Notes under the pieces: model-generated
What the model was told of the DNA's origin: nothing
The model's input: only the letters and a program-made list of their open reading frames with translations
Database searches by the model: none
Shown: positions 17,790 through 25,667 of the stretch, in pieces
Layout of the letters: every line of letters begins with the position of its first letter
Position numbering within the stretch: the stretch's first letter is position 1
Made by a program: the position numbers and the translations under genes
DNA from: CF-167 sp963695195
GTDB lineage: Bacteria > Chloroflexota > Limnocylindria > QHBO01
Direction: 5' to 3'
DNA length: 64,000 bases
Assembly (NCBI GenBank): GCA_963695195.1
Contig: CAVOGE010000007.1
Coordinates: 1,612,001 to 1,676,000, forward strand

Positions 17790-18191
17790 ATGAACCAGAC
17801 AGGCCAGCAAACAGCCGTGCCGTTCAATGCCGATATCCTCGCGCGCGCAAAACGCAATGCGTACTTTCGCGAGGTCGTCTCGACCGGGCCGCACGCCCAG
17901 GTCGTCGTCATGAGCATCCCGCCGAAGGGCGAGATCGGCGAGGAGGTCCATCACGACGTGGACCAGGTTCTCGTGTTCGCCGAGGGGGAGGGTGAGGCCG
18001 TCCTTGAGGGCGAGCGCAGTCCGGTAACCCCGGGTCGCCTTGTTCACGTCCCGGCGGGCATGCGCCACAACTTCGTCAACACCGGCTGGCTCGACCTGAA
18101 GCTCTACACCGTCTACGCCCCGCCCCAGCACGCGCCCGGTACGATTCACCGCGCCAAAGCTGATGCTGACGCGGACGAAGAGCACGCCTGA
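17790..18191 (+). CDS. cupin domain protein
   Basis: 133-aa single-domain cupin. Motif 1 is GEEVHHDVDQVLVFAEGEGE, giving His-His and Glu/Asp metal ligands, and motif 2 is LVHVPAGMRHNFVNTG with the last His. A small metal-binding beta-barrel with unknown substrate; cytosolic. It has the best Shine-Dalgarno in the window, in contrast to its leaderless neighbours. Confidence 0.85.
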   Translation: MNQTGQQTAVPFNADILARAKRNAYFREVVSTGPHAQVVVMSIPPKGEIGEEVHHDVDQVLVFAEGEGEAVLEGERSPVTPGRLVHVPAGMRHNFVNTGWLDLKLYTVYAPPQHAPGTIHRAKADADADEEHA

Positions 18192-18198
18192 GGGCGAG

Positions 18199-18306
18199 TT
18201 GACCTCCGACCCGGTTGCAAAGTCGTCTCAGGGGACTGATGCGATCCACGACGAGCGGGACGCCCTGGCGCAGTGGCTCGGCCCCAGCGAGGTCCGCTCC
18301 GCGTAG
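18199..18306 (+). CDS. possible 35-codon leader ORF before the AadA-like gene
   Basis: TTG-started frame of 35 codons whose TAG is directly followed by the ATG of the AadA-like gene. A purine-rich GAGGGCGAG sits just before the TTG. The sequence (LTSDPVAKSSQGTDAI...) resembles no family I know. It could be a regulatory leader, a gene remnant, or chance. Confidence 0.2.
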   Translation: MTSDPVAKSSQGTDAIHDERDALAQWLGPSEVRSA

Positions 18307-19065
18307 ATGACGCAGCTCGACGAGATCGTGACTCTGATCCACCGCGTGCTCGGCACCGACGCCATCGGCGCCTACCTCCATGGCTCGGCCGTGCTCGGGC
18401 AGCTGCGGCCGCGGAGTGACACCGATGTCCTGGTCGTCACCGGGCGCCGCCTGGACGCGCCCCAGCGGCGCGCGCTCGTCCGGGGGCTGATGGCCCTCTC
18501 GGGACGCCGCGCCCACGGGGGCCCCGCCCGACCGATCGAGCTGACGATCGTGGTGGACTCCGATGTTCGCCCCTGGCGGTACCCGCCGCGCTCCGAGTTC
18601 CAGTACGGTGAGTGGCTGCGCGACAACTACGAGCGAGGTGACGTCCCGGTGGCGTCCGACGCCAGTCCCGATCTCGCGCCGCTCATCTCGATGGCGCTGC
18701 TCGGGAACAGCCCACTCTTTGGGCCGCCACCGGCCGACGTCCTGGATCCGGTGCCGCACGACGACCTGGTCCATGCAATCGTGGCCGGCATCCCCGGACT
18801 CCTCGATGATCTGGAGTCCGACGCGGCGAACGTCGTGCTCACCCTCGCCCGGATCTGGGCGACCGTCGTCACGGGGGCGATCCACGCGAAGGACGCCGCG
18901 GCAGACTGGGTGCTCCCGCGCCTCCCCGAGGAGCATCGCGCGGTCCTTGTCCGAGCACGCGCCGTCTACCTGGGCGACGCGGACGACGAGCATTGGGGCG
19001 AGCTGCAATCGCGCCTTCGGCCACATGCCAATTTCGTCATCGGTGAGATCGAGCGAGCGAAATAG
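18307..19065 (+). CDS. AadA-type aminoglycoside nucleotidyltransferase
   Basis: 252-aa protein with both parts of ANT(3'')/ANT(9) enzymes, which adenylylate streptomycin or spectinomycin. The nucleotidyltransferase motif is HGSAVLGQLRPRSDTDVLVV (Gly-Ser and the two metal-binding Asp), with the third acidic strand ELTIVVD. The C-terminal DUF4111 helical domain includes EFQYGEWLRDNYERGD, LFGPPPADVLDPVP, NVVLTLARIW and KDAAADWVLPRLPEEHR, matching the AadA pattern closely. No integron site or mobile element flanks it, so it looks like a chromosomal homologue; resistance activity is inference. Confidence 0.82.
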   Translation: MTQLDEIVTLIHRVLGTDAIGAYLHGSAVLGQLRPRSDTDVLVVTGRRLDAPQRRALVRGLMALSGRRAHGGPARPIELTIVVDSDVRPWRYPPRSEFQYGEWLRDNYERGDVPVASDASPDLAPLISMALLGNSPLFGPPPADVLDPVPHDDLVHAIVAGIPGLLDDLESDAANVVLTLARIWATVVTGAIHAKDAAADWVLPRLPEEHRAVLVRARAVYLGDADDEHWGELQSRLRPHANFVIGEIERAK

Positions 19066-19102
19066 GACGGGAGGGGCGAGGATCACGATGCCTCGAGCCG
19101 CG

Positions 19103-19130
19103 GGCCAGGATCGTCTCCCGGATCCTGGCC
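19103..19130 (+). terminator. 10-bp perfect hairpin downstream of the AadA-like gene
   Basis: GGCCAGGATC and GATCCTGGCC pair around an 8-nt loop, 38 nt after the stop at 19065. There is no U-run, so it could be a terminator-like or mRNA-stabilising hairpin. Confidence 0.4.
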
Positions 19131-19197
19131 GCTGGCAACCAGCGCCAATCGGGGCAGGTAGTGGCTCCACCCTGTTCGCTGCGCCGTCGCCCCGTCC

Positions 19198-19347
19198 TCG
19201 GGCACCGTGCGCGGCTTCTCCATCATCGAGGCCGAGAGCCTTGCGGAGGCGCGCAGCCTGGCAGGCGGCCACCCGTACCTCAGTGACGGCGGCGGCAACT
19301 TCTCGATCGAGATCTACCCGATGCTGGCGGTTCCCTTCGAAACCTAA
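19198..19347 (+). pseudogene. 3' remnant of a YCII-related gene
   Basis: One frame reads GTVRGFSIIEAESLAEARSL and then GGHPYLSDGGGNFSIEIYPM and a stop at 19345. This is the typical C-terminal half of YCII/DGPF-type proteins. There is an in-frame stop at 19159, no N-terminal half, and only a GTG at 19207 as start. It looks like a decayed gene fragment in the 347-nt gap before dnaE. Confidence 0.55.
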
Positions 19348-19399
19348 CCTTCTCGAAGCGTTGGCGCCCAGTCGCGGAACGCCGCCGGGCGCTCGTCGC

Positions 19400-19405
19400 T
19401 AGCAT
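19400..19405 (+). promoter_or_regulatory. -10 element of dnaE, overlapping an in-frame ATG
   Basis: TAGCAT lies 7 nt before the GTG at 19413. The in-frame ATG at 19404 is part of the hexamer and so cannot be in a transcript made from it. Confidence 0.6.
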
Positions 19406-19412
19406 GGCAGGG

Positions 19413-22400
19413 GTGACCCTGCGACCCGAGCATCCCGGTCCGGATGGGCAGTTCGTCCACCTGCACGTCCACTCCGAGTTCAGCCTTCTCGACGGCATGA
19501 GCCGGATCGGCGCCATGACCCTGCGGGCAGCCGACGCGGGGATGCCGGCCCTGGCGATCACCGATCACGGCGCCATGTACGGGGCGATCGAGTTCTACCA
19601 GGCGGCGGGGCGGGCGGGGATCAAGCCGATCATCGGCGTCGAGACCTACGTCGCGCCGCGCGGTCACACGGACAAGGAAGCCAGGGTGGACGCCAACCCG
19701 TTCCACCTGGTCCTGCTGGCCAAGGACGCGACCGGCTATCGCAACCTGATGGCGCTCGTCAGCAAGGCGCATCTCGACGGCTACTACTACAAGCCGCGCA
19801 TCGACAAGGAGCTGCTCGCGCAGCACGCCGAGGGCCTGATCGGTACCTCCGCCTGCCTCGGCGGCGAGGTGCTCAAGCGTCTGGCCGACGGCGACGAGCG
19901 TGCCGCCCGCCAGGCGGCCGACGAGTATCGGTCCATCCTGGGCGACGGCAATTTCTTCATCGAGGTGCAGGATCACGGGATCCCTGACCAGGCGCGCCTG
20001 CACCCCCAGCTCGTGGAGCTGGCTCGCGGCATGAAGATCCCGCTGCTGGCCACCAACGACACGCACTACACGGTGCCCGACCAGCACGAAGCACATGACC
20101 TGCTGCTGTGCATCGGGACGGGCAGCAACCTCGACACGCCGGGGCGAATGCGCTTCGAGAGCAACGAGTTCTACCTGAAGTCGCCGGCAGAGATGCGGCG
20201 GCTCTTCGGTGGCGAGCTGCCCGAGGCGATGGACAACACGCTCCGCGTGGCCGAGATGGTCGACCTGCGCCTGGACTTCGACCAGTTGCGCCTGCCGCAC
20301 TTCCCGGTCCCTGACGGCGAGACAGCTGCGTCATGGCTGCGCAAGGAGTGCGAGCGGGGTATCACGGTCCGCTACGGTGATGCGCCCGGTGACACGGTCC
20401 GGCAGCGGCTCGATTACGAGCTGGGGATCATCGAGCGGATGGGGTACGCCGGTTACTTTCTGATCGTGGCCGACTTCACGCGCTTCGCCCGCGAGCAGGG
20501 GATCATGACCACCTGCCGGGGGAGCGCCCCGGGCAGCATCGTGACCTACTCGCTGGGCATCACGCCGGTCGATCCGCTCCTCTACGGGCTCCCGTTCGAG
20601 CGCTTCCTGAACCCAGATCGCGTGACTATGCCTGACATCGATATCGACTTCGCCGATAACCGGCGCGACGAGGTGATCGAATACGTCACCCGAAAGTACG
20701 GCGACGACCGGGTCGCTCAGATCATCACCTTCGGAACGCTGGGAGCCAAGGCCGCGATTCGCGACGTGGGCCGCGCCATGGGTCTGACCTACGCCGAGGC
20801 GGACCGGGTCGCCAAGTCGGTCCCCAACGAGCTGAACATCTCCCTGGAGCGCGCCGTCGAGACCTCGCCGCCGCTGCGCGAGATGATCGCGGGCGATCAG
20901 CGCGTGGAGAAGCTGATCGGGGTCGCGAAGCAGCTCGAGGGGGTGGCTCGCCACGCCTCGACCCACGCCGCGGGGATCGTCATCAGCCGTGAGCCGCTCA
21001 CCGAGATCATGCCGCTCCAGCGCGCCACTGACGGGCGCACCACCATGACCCAGTACGAGATGCACGCCTGCGAGACGCTGGGCCTGCTCAAGTTCGACTT
21101 CCTGGGCCTCATCAACCTGACCATCCTGGCCGATGCCGTCGACCTGATCCGGACCCACCGCGGCGTGACGGTGGACGTTGACACGCTGCCGCTCGATGAT
21201 GCCAGGACCTTCGAGCTGCTCTCCACCGGGGAGACGACGGGCATCTTCCAGCTCGAGTCGTCGGGGATGCGCCGCTACGTCAAGGAGCTCAAGCCGACCG
21301 AGGTGAAGGACCTGGCGGCGATGGTCGCCCTCTTCCGCCCCGGACCGATGGCCAACATCCCGGCCTACATCCGCCGCAAGCACGGGCAGGAGGCGGTGTC
21401 ATACCTCCACCCGTCGCTCGAACCAGCCTTGCGCGACACGTACGGGATCTTCGTCTACCAGGAAGACATCATGACCGCCGCCATCGCCATGGCCGACTAC
21501 ACCGGCCCCGAGGCGGACAACCTGTGCTACGCCATCCGCAAGAAGAAGGAATCGGTCCTCCACGAGCACGAGGCCAAGTTCAAGGCCGGGGCCAGGAAGA
21601 AGGGGATCTCGGCGGGCATCGTGGAGCAGGTCTTCGCCGCGTTCGAGCCGTTCGCCCGCTACGGGTTCAACAAGGCGCATGCCACCTGCTACGGCCTGAT
21701 CGCCTACCAGACCGCCTACCTGAAGGCGAACTACCCGGTCGAGTTCATGACCGCCGTGCTCAACGGCTTCCGGGAGCGCTCCGAGAAGGTGGCCGCGGTG
21801 GTCGCGGAGTGCCGGCGGCTGGCGATCGTGGTGCGGCCGCCGGACGTGCAGGCATCCAGCGCGCCGTTCACCGTCGAGACCGATGCCGACGGCACGTCCG
21901 CGATCCGCTTCGGCCTGGTCGCGGTCAAGAACGTGGGGGAGGGGGCGATCGAGGCGATCATCGCCGGCCGCGAGGGGCGGGGAGAGATCTCCGACATCGC
22001 GGGCACATTCACGTCGATCGACGACCTGTGCCGCCGCGTGGACCTGCACACCGTCAACAAGCGGGTGCTCGAGTCGCTGATCAAGGCCGGCGCGATGGCA
22101 TCGCTCGGCGGGCCGGGGGCCCTCCTCGACCGTCTCGACACCGCCCTCGAAGCCGGCTCGCGGCACCAGCGGGACGTGGCCGCCGGGCAGGGGACGCTGT
22201 TCGACCTGTTTGCCGCTCCCGCGGTGGTCCAGGGTGCCGCTACGGACGCCGCAACGGACGCCGCCGAAGCCGTGCCGGTCGAACACGACGTGCCGCGCAA
22301 GGAAAGGCTGCGCTGGGAGAAGGAGCTGCTCGGCCTGTACCTTTCCGAGCACCCGCTCGGTGACATCGCCGGCGTGCTGCCCGAGTACGTGACCGCCTAC

Positions 22401-23252
22401 ACCGGCGACCTTGCCGAGGAGAGCGACCAGGCCCGCGTCACGATCGGAGGAATCATCCAGTCGACCCGCCGCGTGGTGACCCGAGCCGGCTCGACCATGC
22501 TGGTGGCGACCGTCGAGGACCTGCAGGGGAGCGTCGAGGTGGTCGTCTTCCCCAAGGTCTTCACCGATACGGTCAACGCCTGGACCGATGACGCGGTTGT
22601 GCTCGTCACCGGCCGGGTGGATCGGCGTGACGAGTCGGCCCAGATCCTCTGCGACACGGTCATCGCCTGGGACGACGCGGTGCGCATGGGACCCGCCGGG
22701 TTCGGAGCGGAGCGCGACCGGCTGGCCCGCGCCCGTCCCGGCGGCTGGAGCGGCAGGAACGGCAATGGAAATGGCAACGGCAACGGGCACGAGGCGCCTT
22801 CGCGCAGCGAGGCCACGGCCGCCGCGGCGGTCCGTCCTCGCGGCGCCGACCTTGCGCCGGTCTCGATGGCCCCGTCGCCGCAGCCGGTGGCCGCCGCCGT
22901 GAACGCTGTCCGCCGGGGCGCCGGCGAGCGCGAGACCGATGACGCGCCGGCTCCCGCCGACGCCGTTCCACTGCGGGTTGCCCCTGAGGCGGCCAGCGGG
23001 ACGATCGCCATCGGCTTCGACGCGGACGTGCCGCTCGACGCGCTGCTGCCAGCCATCGAGGCCCTCACCGCCGCGCTGCGCAGCCGCCCCGGCCCGGTCC
23101 CCGTGGTGATCGGCATCTCCGTCGCGGGCGCAACGCGCCAGGTGCGCCTCCCGAACCGCGCCGAGTGGAGCGATGAGCTGGGCGCGCACCTGAGCAACGC
23201 CGCGGGACTACCGCTCAACGTGGAGCTGCGGCGGAGCAGCCTCGACGGCTGA
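19413..23252 (+). CDS. dnaE: DNA polymerase III alpha subunit
   Basis: About 1279-aa C-family replicative polymerase of the DnaE1 type. The N-terminal PHP domain has intact metal ligands (FVHLHVHSEFSLLDG and ITDHGAMYGAIEF). The palm motif MPDIDIDFADNRRDE (near residue 408) carries catalytic Asp pairs. Helix-hairpin-helix and an OB domain (RVTIGGIIQSTRR, near 1010) follow. A Gly-Asn repeat (NGNGNGNGNG, near 1118) leads into a Pro/Ala-rich linker and a 90-residue C-terminal domain. GTG at 19413 is preferred to the ATG at 19404 because of the -10 element. Confidence 0.95.
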   Translation: MTLRPEHPGPDGQFVHLHVHSEFSLLDGMSRIGAMTLRAADAGMPALAITDHGAMYGAIEFYQAAGRAGIKPIIGVETYVAPRGHTDKEARVDANPFHLVLLAKDATGYRNLMALVSKAHLDGYYYKPRIDKELLAQHAEGLIGTSACLGGEVLKRLADGDERAARQAADEYRSILGDGNFFIEVQDHGIPDQARLHPQLVELARGMKIPLLATNDTHYTVPDQHEAHDLLLCIGTGSNLDTPGRMRFESNEFYLKSPAEMRRLFGGELPEAMDNTLRVAEMVDLRLDFDQLRLPHFPVPDGETAASWLRKECERGITVRYGDAPGDTVRQRLDYELGIIERMGYAGYFLIVADFTRFAREQGIMTTCRGSAPGSIVTYSLGITPVDPLLYGLPFERFLNPDRVTMPDIDIDFADNRRDEVIEYVTRKYGDDRVAQIITFGTLGAKAAIRDVGRAMGLTYAEADRVAKSVPNELNISLERAVETSPPLREMIAGDQRVEKLIGVAKQLEGVARHASTHAAGIVISREPLTEIMPLQRATDGRTTMTQYEMHACETLGLLKFDFLGLINLTILADAVDLIRTHRGVTVDVDTLPLDDARTFELLSTGETTGIFQLESSGMRRYVKELKPTEVKDLAAMVALFRPGPMANIPAYIRRKHGQEAVSYLHPSLEPALRDTYGIFVYQEDIMTAAIAMADYTGPEADNLCYAIRKKKESVLHEHEAKFKAGARKKGISAGIVEQVFAAFEPFARYGFNKAHATCYGLIAYQTAYLKANYPVEFMTAVLNGFRERSEKVAAVVAECRRLAIVVRPPDVQASSAPFTVETDADGTSAIRFGLVAVKNVGEGAIEAIIAGREGRGEISDIAGTFTSIDDLCRRVDLHTVNKRVLESLIKAGAMASLGGPGALLDRLDTALEAGSRHQRDVAAGQGTLFDLFAAPAVVQGAATDAATDAAEAVPVEHDVPRKERLRWEKELLGLYLSEHPLGDIAGVLPEYVTAYTGDLAEESDQARVTIGGIIQSTRRVVTRAGSTMLVATVEDLQGSVEVVVFPKVFTDTVNAWTDDAVVLVTGRVDRRDESAQILCDTVIAWDDAVRMGPAGFGAERDRLARARPGGWSGRNGNGNGNGNGHEAPSRSEATAAAAVRPRGADLAPVSMAPSPQPVAAAVNAVRRGAGERETDDAPAPADAVPLRVAPEAASGTIAIGFDADVPLDALLPAIEALTAALRSRPGPVPVVIGISVAGATRQVRLPNRAEWSDELGAHLSNAAGLPLNVELRRSSLDG

Positions 23253-23299
23253 CCCGGCCCGGTCCCCGCGGCCACGCCGCTTGCACGGCCATGCCCCCT

Positions 23300-23439
23300 G
23301 TTCCACCGGGCGGATCTAACGATCAAGCAGCCGCGAGGTAGGGATCCGGATTCCCGTCCCGGGCAACTCCTGGACCGTACCTGGCCGGAAATCGTCGCAA
23401 GTCGGGCCAGGCTTGATCGTTAGATCCATGGGGTGGAAC
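23300..23439. repeat. 140-bp inverted-repeat element (MITE-like)
   Basis: Left arm 23300-23328 and right arm 23411-23439 are inverted copies: an 8-bp GTTCCACC end, 4 unmatched bases, then a perfect 17-bp GGATCTAACGATCAAGC. They flank 82 bp without a gene. No clear target-site duplication is visible. It lies between dnaE and a winged-helix-like gene. Could be a miniature transposon derivative or a large regulatory cruciform. Confidence 0.65.
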
Positions 23440-23499
23440 CGCACGCCCGCCGGGCGCGCTCTGCGGACGCAGGCGGCACGGCCGGCTGCCGCGGGCTGC

Positions 23500-23505
23500 T
23501 ATCCT
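23500..23505 (+). promoter_or_regulatory. -10 element (leaderless type)
   Basis: TATCCT, 7 nt before the GTG at 23513. Confidence 0.6.
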
Positions 23506-23512
23506 CGCGCCC

Positions 23513-23938
23513 GTGACGACCACCAAGTCAAAGCCAGCCACGACCCGTGCCGCCAAGCCCGCGGGCCGGCCGAGGCCGGCCCCGGCCGCGCCGATTGGCG
23601 ACGATCTCCATGCCGCGATCCTGCGTGCACTCCGCCGCACACCGAACCGAGTCGTCGACCTGGGTCCGCTGGCGACCGAGCTCGGCGTCGAACCGTTCAC
23701 GGTCCAGCTGGCGGTCGAGCGCCTTGCTCACCGCCGGATGGTGACCCTGCCCTTCGTCGAGCCGGGAACGGCCGGCGGCGCCGAGCTTGCCGCGGCCGGG
23801 CTGCGCTGGCTGATCGCCCGCGAAGGCGGGACGCCGAAGGACACGCCGGTCGCCTTCCAGCCCGCAAGTGGTCGCGTACGCGCCGAGGCGGAGGGTGCGC
23901 GGCTGCCGCGAGCCGACGTCTACGGGCCGCGCCGCTAA
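23513..23938 (+). CDS. hypothetical protein, possible winged helix
   Basis: 141-aa protein with a basic Lys/Ala/Pro-rich N-terminus (about 25 residues), then a helical section DLHAAILRALRRTPNRVVDL and ELGVEPFTVQLAVERLAHRR followed by MVTLPFVEPG, a pattern like a winged helix-turn-helix. No family recognised with confidence; DNA binding is inference. GTG start supported by the -10 element. Confidence 0.6.
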   Translation: MTTTKSKPATTRAAKPAGRPRPAPAAPIGDDLHAAILRALRRTPNRVVDLGPLATELGVEPFTVQLAVERLAHRRMVTLPFVEPGTAGGAELAAAGLRWLIAREGGTPKDTPVAFQPASGRVRAEAEGARLPRADVYGPRR

Positions 23939-23966
23939 CCGCGATCGCCAGTCGCGACCGCGACCA

Positions 23967-24797
23967 TCAGCCCTCGACGATTGTGCCCTGCTGGTCGGGG
24001 GATGAAGTGAGGAATCGGCGGAGGAAGCGCTGGGTGCGCTCATCGGTGGGGTTGCCCAGGACCTGCTCAGGGGGACCGGCCTCGATGATCCGTCCCTTGT
24101 CCATGTAGATCACCGTATCGGCCGCCTCCCGGGCGAAGTGCATCTCGTGGGTGACCACGATCATGGTCGTGCCCTCGTGGGCCAGCTCCTCCATGACGGT
24201 CAGCACCTCGCCGACGAGCTCAGGATCGAGCGCGCTGGTCGGCTCATCGAACATCAGGACCTTGGGCTCCATGCACAGCGCCCGCGCGATGGCCACGCGC
24301 TGCTTCTGACCGCCCGACAGCCGGTCGGGGTACTCGTCCCGCTTCTCGATGAGCCCCACCTTTTCGAGGTATTTCTCGGCAGTGGTTACCGCCTCGCTCC
24401 GCGGGATGCCCCGCACCCGCGTCGGTGCCTCGATCAGGTTGGCCAACACGCTCATGTGTGGGAACAGGTTGAACTCCTGGAAGAGCATCCCGGCGCGGAG
24501 CCTGATCTGGCGGATCTGCTCCTGCCGGCCACGGGTATGGGCGTTGAGCGGATCGGCCTCGATGCGGACTCCGTCGATCTCGACGCTCCCGACAGTCGGC
24601 TCCTCGAGGAAGTTGAGGCAGCGCAGCAGCGTTGTCTTGCCCGACCCTGATCGACCGATGAGCATGACCGCCTCGCGTCGGCGCACGTTGAGGTCGACCC
24701 CGCGGAGGACGTGATTGGTGCCGAAGTACTTCTCGATGCCGCGCGCCTCGACGATGATCTCCCCGAGGTGCGGGGCCCCGGTCGTCGCGGTGGTCAT
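23967..24797 (-). CDS. polar amino-acid ABC transporter ATP-binding protein
   Basis: 276-aa ABC ATPase of the GlnQ/HisP type. Walker A GRSGSGKTTLLR (near 48), Q-loop LFQEFNLFPHMSV, signature RLSGGQKQRVAIAR, Walker B KVLMFDEPTSALDP and the switch His in VVTHEMHFAREAA are all present. The ATG overlaps the permease stop (ATGA). It is the last gene of a binding protein-permease-ATPase operon and powers uptake of amino acids or related compounds. Confidence 0.93.
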   Translation of the reverse strand: MTTATTGAPHLGEIIVEARGIEKYFGTNHVLRGVDLNVRRREAVMLIGRSGSGKTTLLRCLNFLEEPTVGSVEIDGVRIEADPLNAHTRGRQEQIRQIRLRAGMLFQEFNLFPHMSVLANLIEAPTRVRGIPRSEAVTTAEKYLEKVGLIEKRDEYPDRLSGGQKQRVAIARALCMEPKVLMFDEPTSALDPELVGEVLTVMEELAHEGTTMIVVTHEMHFAREAADTVIYMDKGRIIEAGPPEQVLGNPTDERTQRFLRRFLTSSPDQQGTIVEG

Positions 24798-25594
24798 CGG
24801 TCGCCGCGCGCCATGCGGCGCTCGAGCTTCTCCTGGAAGTAGGAGAAGACGATGGTCAGCAGCCAGTAGACGACCGCCGCGATCAGGAGCGTCTCGAGCG
24901 TCCGGAAGTGTCGGGTGCCGATCTTGGATGCGCGCCACAGCAGCTCCTGGACCGCGATGGTCGAGACAAGGGCGGAGTCCTTGATCATCGCCACGAAGTC
25001 GTTGCCGATCGCCGGGATGACGATCCGGAACGCCTGCGGCAGCACGATCCTCCGCATCACGAGGCGCTCCGGCATGCCGAGCGACTCCGCCGCTTCGCGC
25101 TGGCCCCGCGGCACGGCCTGGATACCGGCGCGGAAGATCTCGGTCATGTAGGCGCCGTAGTTGAACGACAGCGCGATGATGCCGGCGGGGATGCTCGGCA
25201 GGGCCACCCCGAACTGTGGGAGGGCGTAGTAGACGAAGAAGATCTGCACCAGCAGGGGCGTGCCGCGAACGAGCGAGACATACAGCGACGCCGCGCCGTT
25301 GATGAACGCGTTGTCGGACAGGCGTCCAATGGCTCCCAGGATCGCCAGCCCGGTGGCGAAGATGATCGAGGCGACCGACAGCAGGATGGTGATCCAGGCC
25401 CCTTCGACGATGTAGGGGCCCCATGTGCCGATGAAGTCGGCGTTGATGTTGCCGGTCGCCCATAGGGCGATGCCGAGGCCACCGATCAGCACCACCCAGA
25501 CCGATCCCGATTGCGCTCGGAAGCGCCGCCGAGCGCGGCGCTGGTGCGCCTCGATCTCGGCGAGGATCGGTGCGGTCGGTGCGGCGCTGGTCAT
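24794..25594 (-). CDS. polar amino-acid ABC transporter permease
   Basis: 266-aa HisMQ-type permease with about five or six membrane helices. It has the family loop EAAESLGMPERLVMRRIVLP that docks on the ATPase, and the segment YGAYMTEIFRAGIQAVPRGQ typical of GlnP/HisM. An N-terminal basic stretch (HQRRARRRFR) precedes the first helix. It is coupled to the ATPase gene by ATGA. Confidence 0.92.
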   Translation of the reverse strand: MTSAAPTAPILAEIEAHQRRARRRFRAQSGSVWVVLIGGLGIALWATGNINADFIGTWGPYIVEGAWITILLSVASIIFATGLAILGAIGRLSDNAFINGAASLYVSLVRGTPLLVQIFFVYYALPQFGVALPSIPAGIIALSFNYGAYMTEIFRAGIQAVPRGQREAAESLGMPERLVMRRIVLPQAFRIVIPAIGNDFVAMIKDSALVSTIAVQELLWRASKIGTRHFRTLETLLIAAVVYWLLTIVFSYFQEKLERRMARGDR

Positions 25595-25612
25595 CAGCGG
25601 GTCCCGAAACGC

Positions 25613-25641
25613 AGGACGGGGGCGCAGCGCGCCCCCGTCCT
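25613..25641 (-). terminator. 13-bp perfect intercistronic hairpin
   Basis: AGGACGGGGGCGC and its complement pair perfectly around a 3-nt loop, between the solute-binding protein gene and the permease gene. No U-run follows, so a partial terminator or 3'-end stabiliser keeping the binding protein more abundant is likely. Confidence 0.55.
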
Positions 25642-25667
25642 GTCAGCGGGCCTCCCGGAGGTTGCCT

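Noticed and set aside
21399..23189. 596-codon minus-strand frame opposite dnaE
   Set aside because: Shadow of dnaE; His/Arg/Gly-rich sequence without family features.
23323..23700. 125-codon minus-strand frame spanning the inverted-repeat element
   Set aside because: It is antisense to the GTG-started gene at 23513 and extends into the inverted repeat; no protein features.
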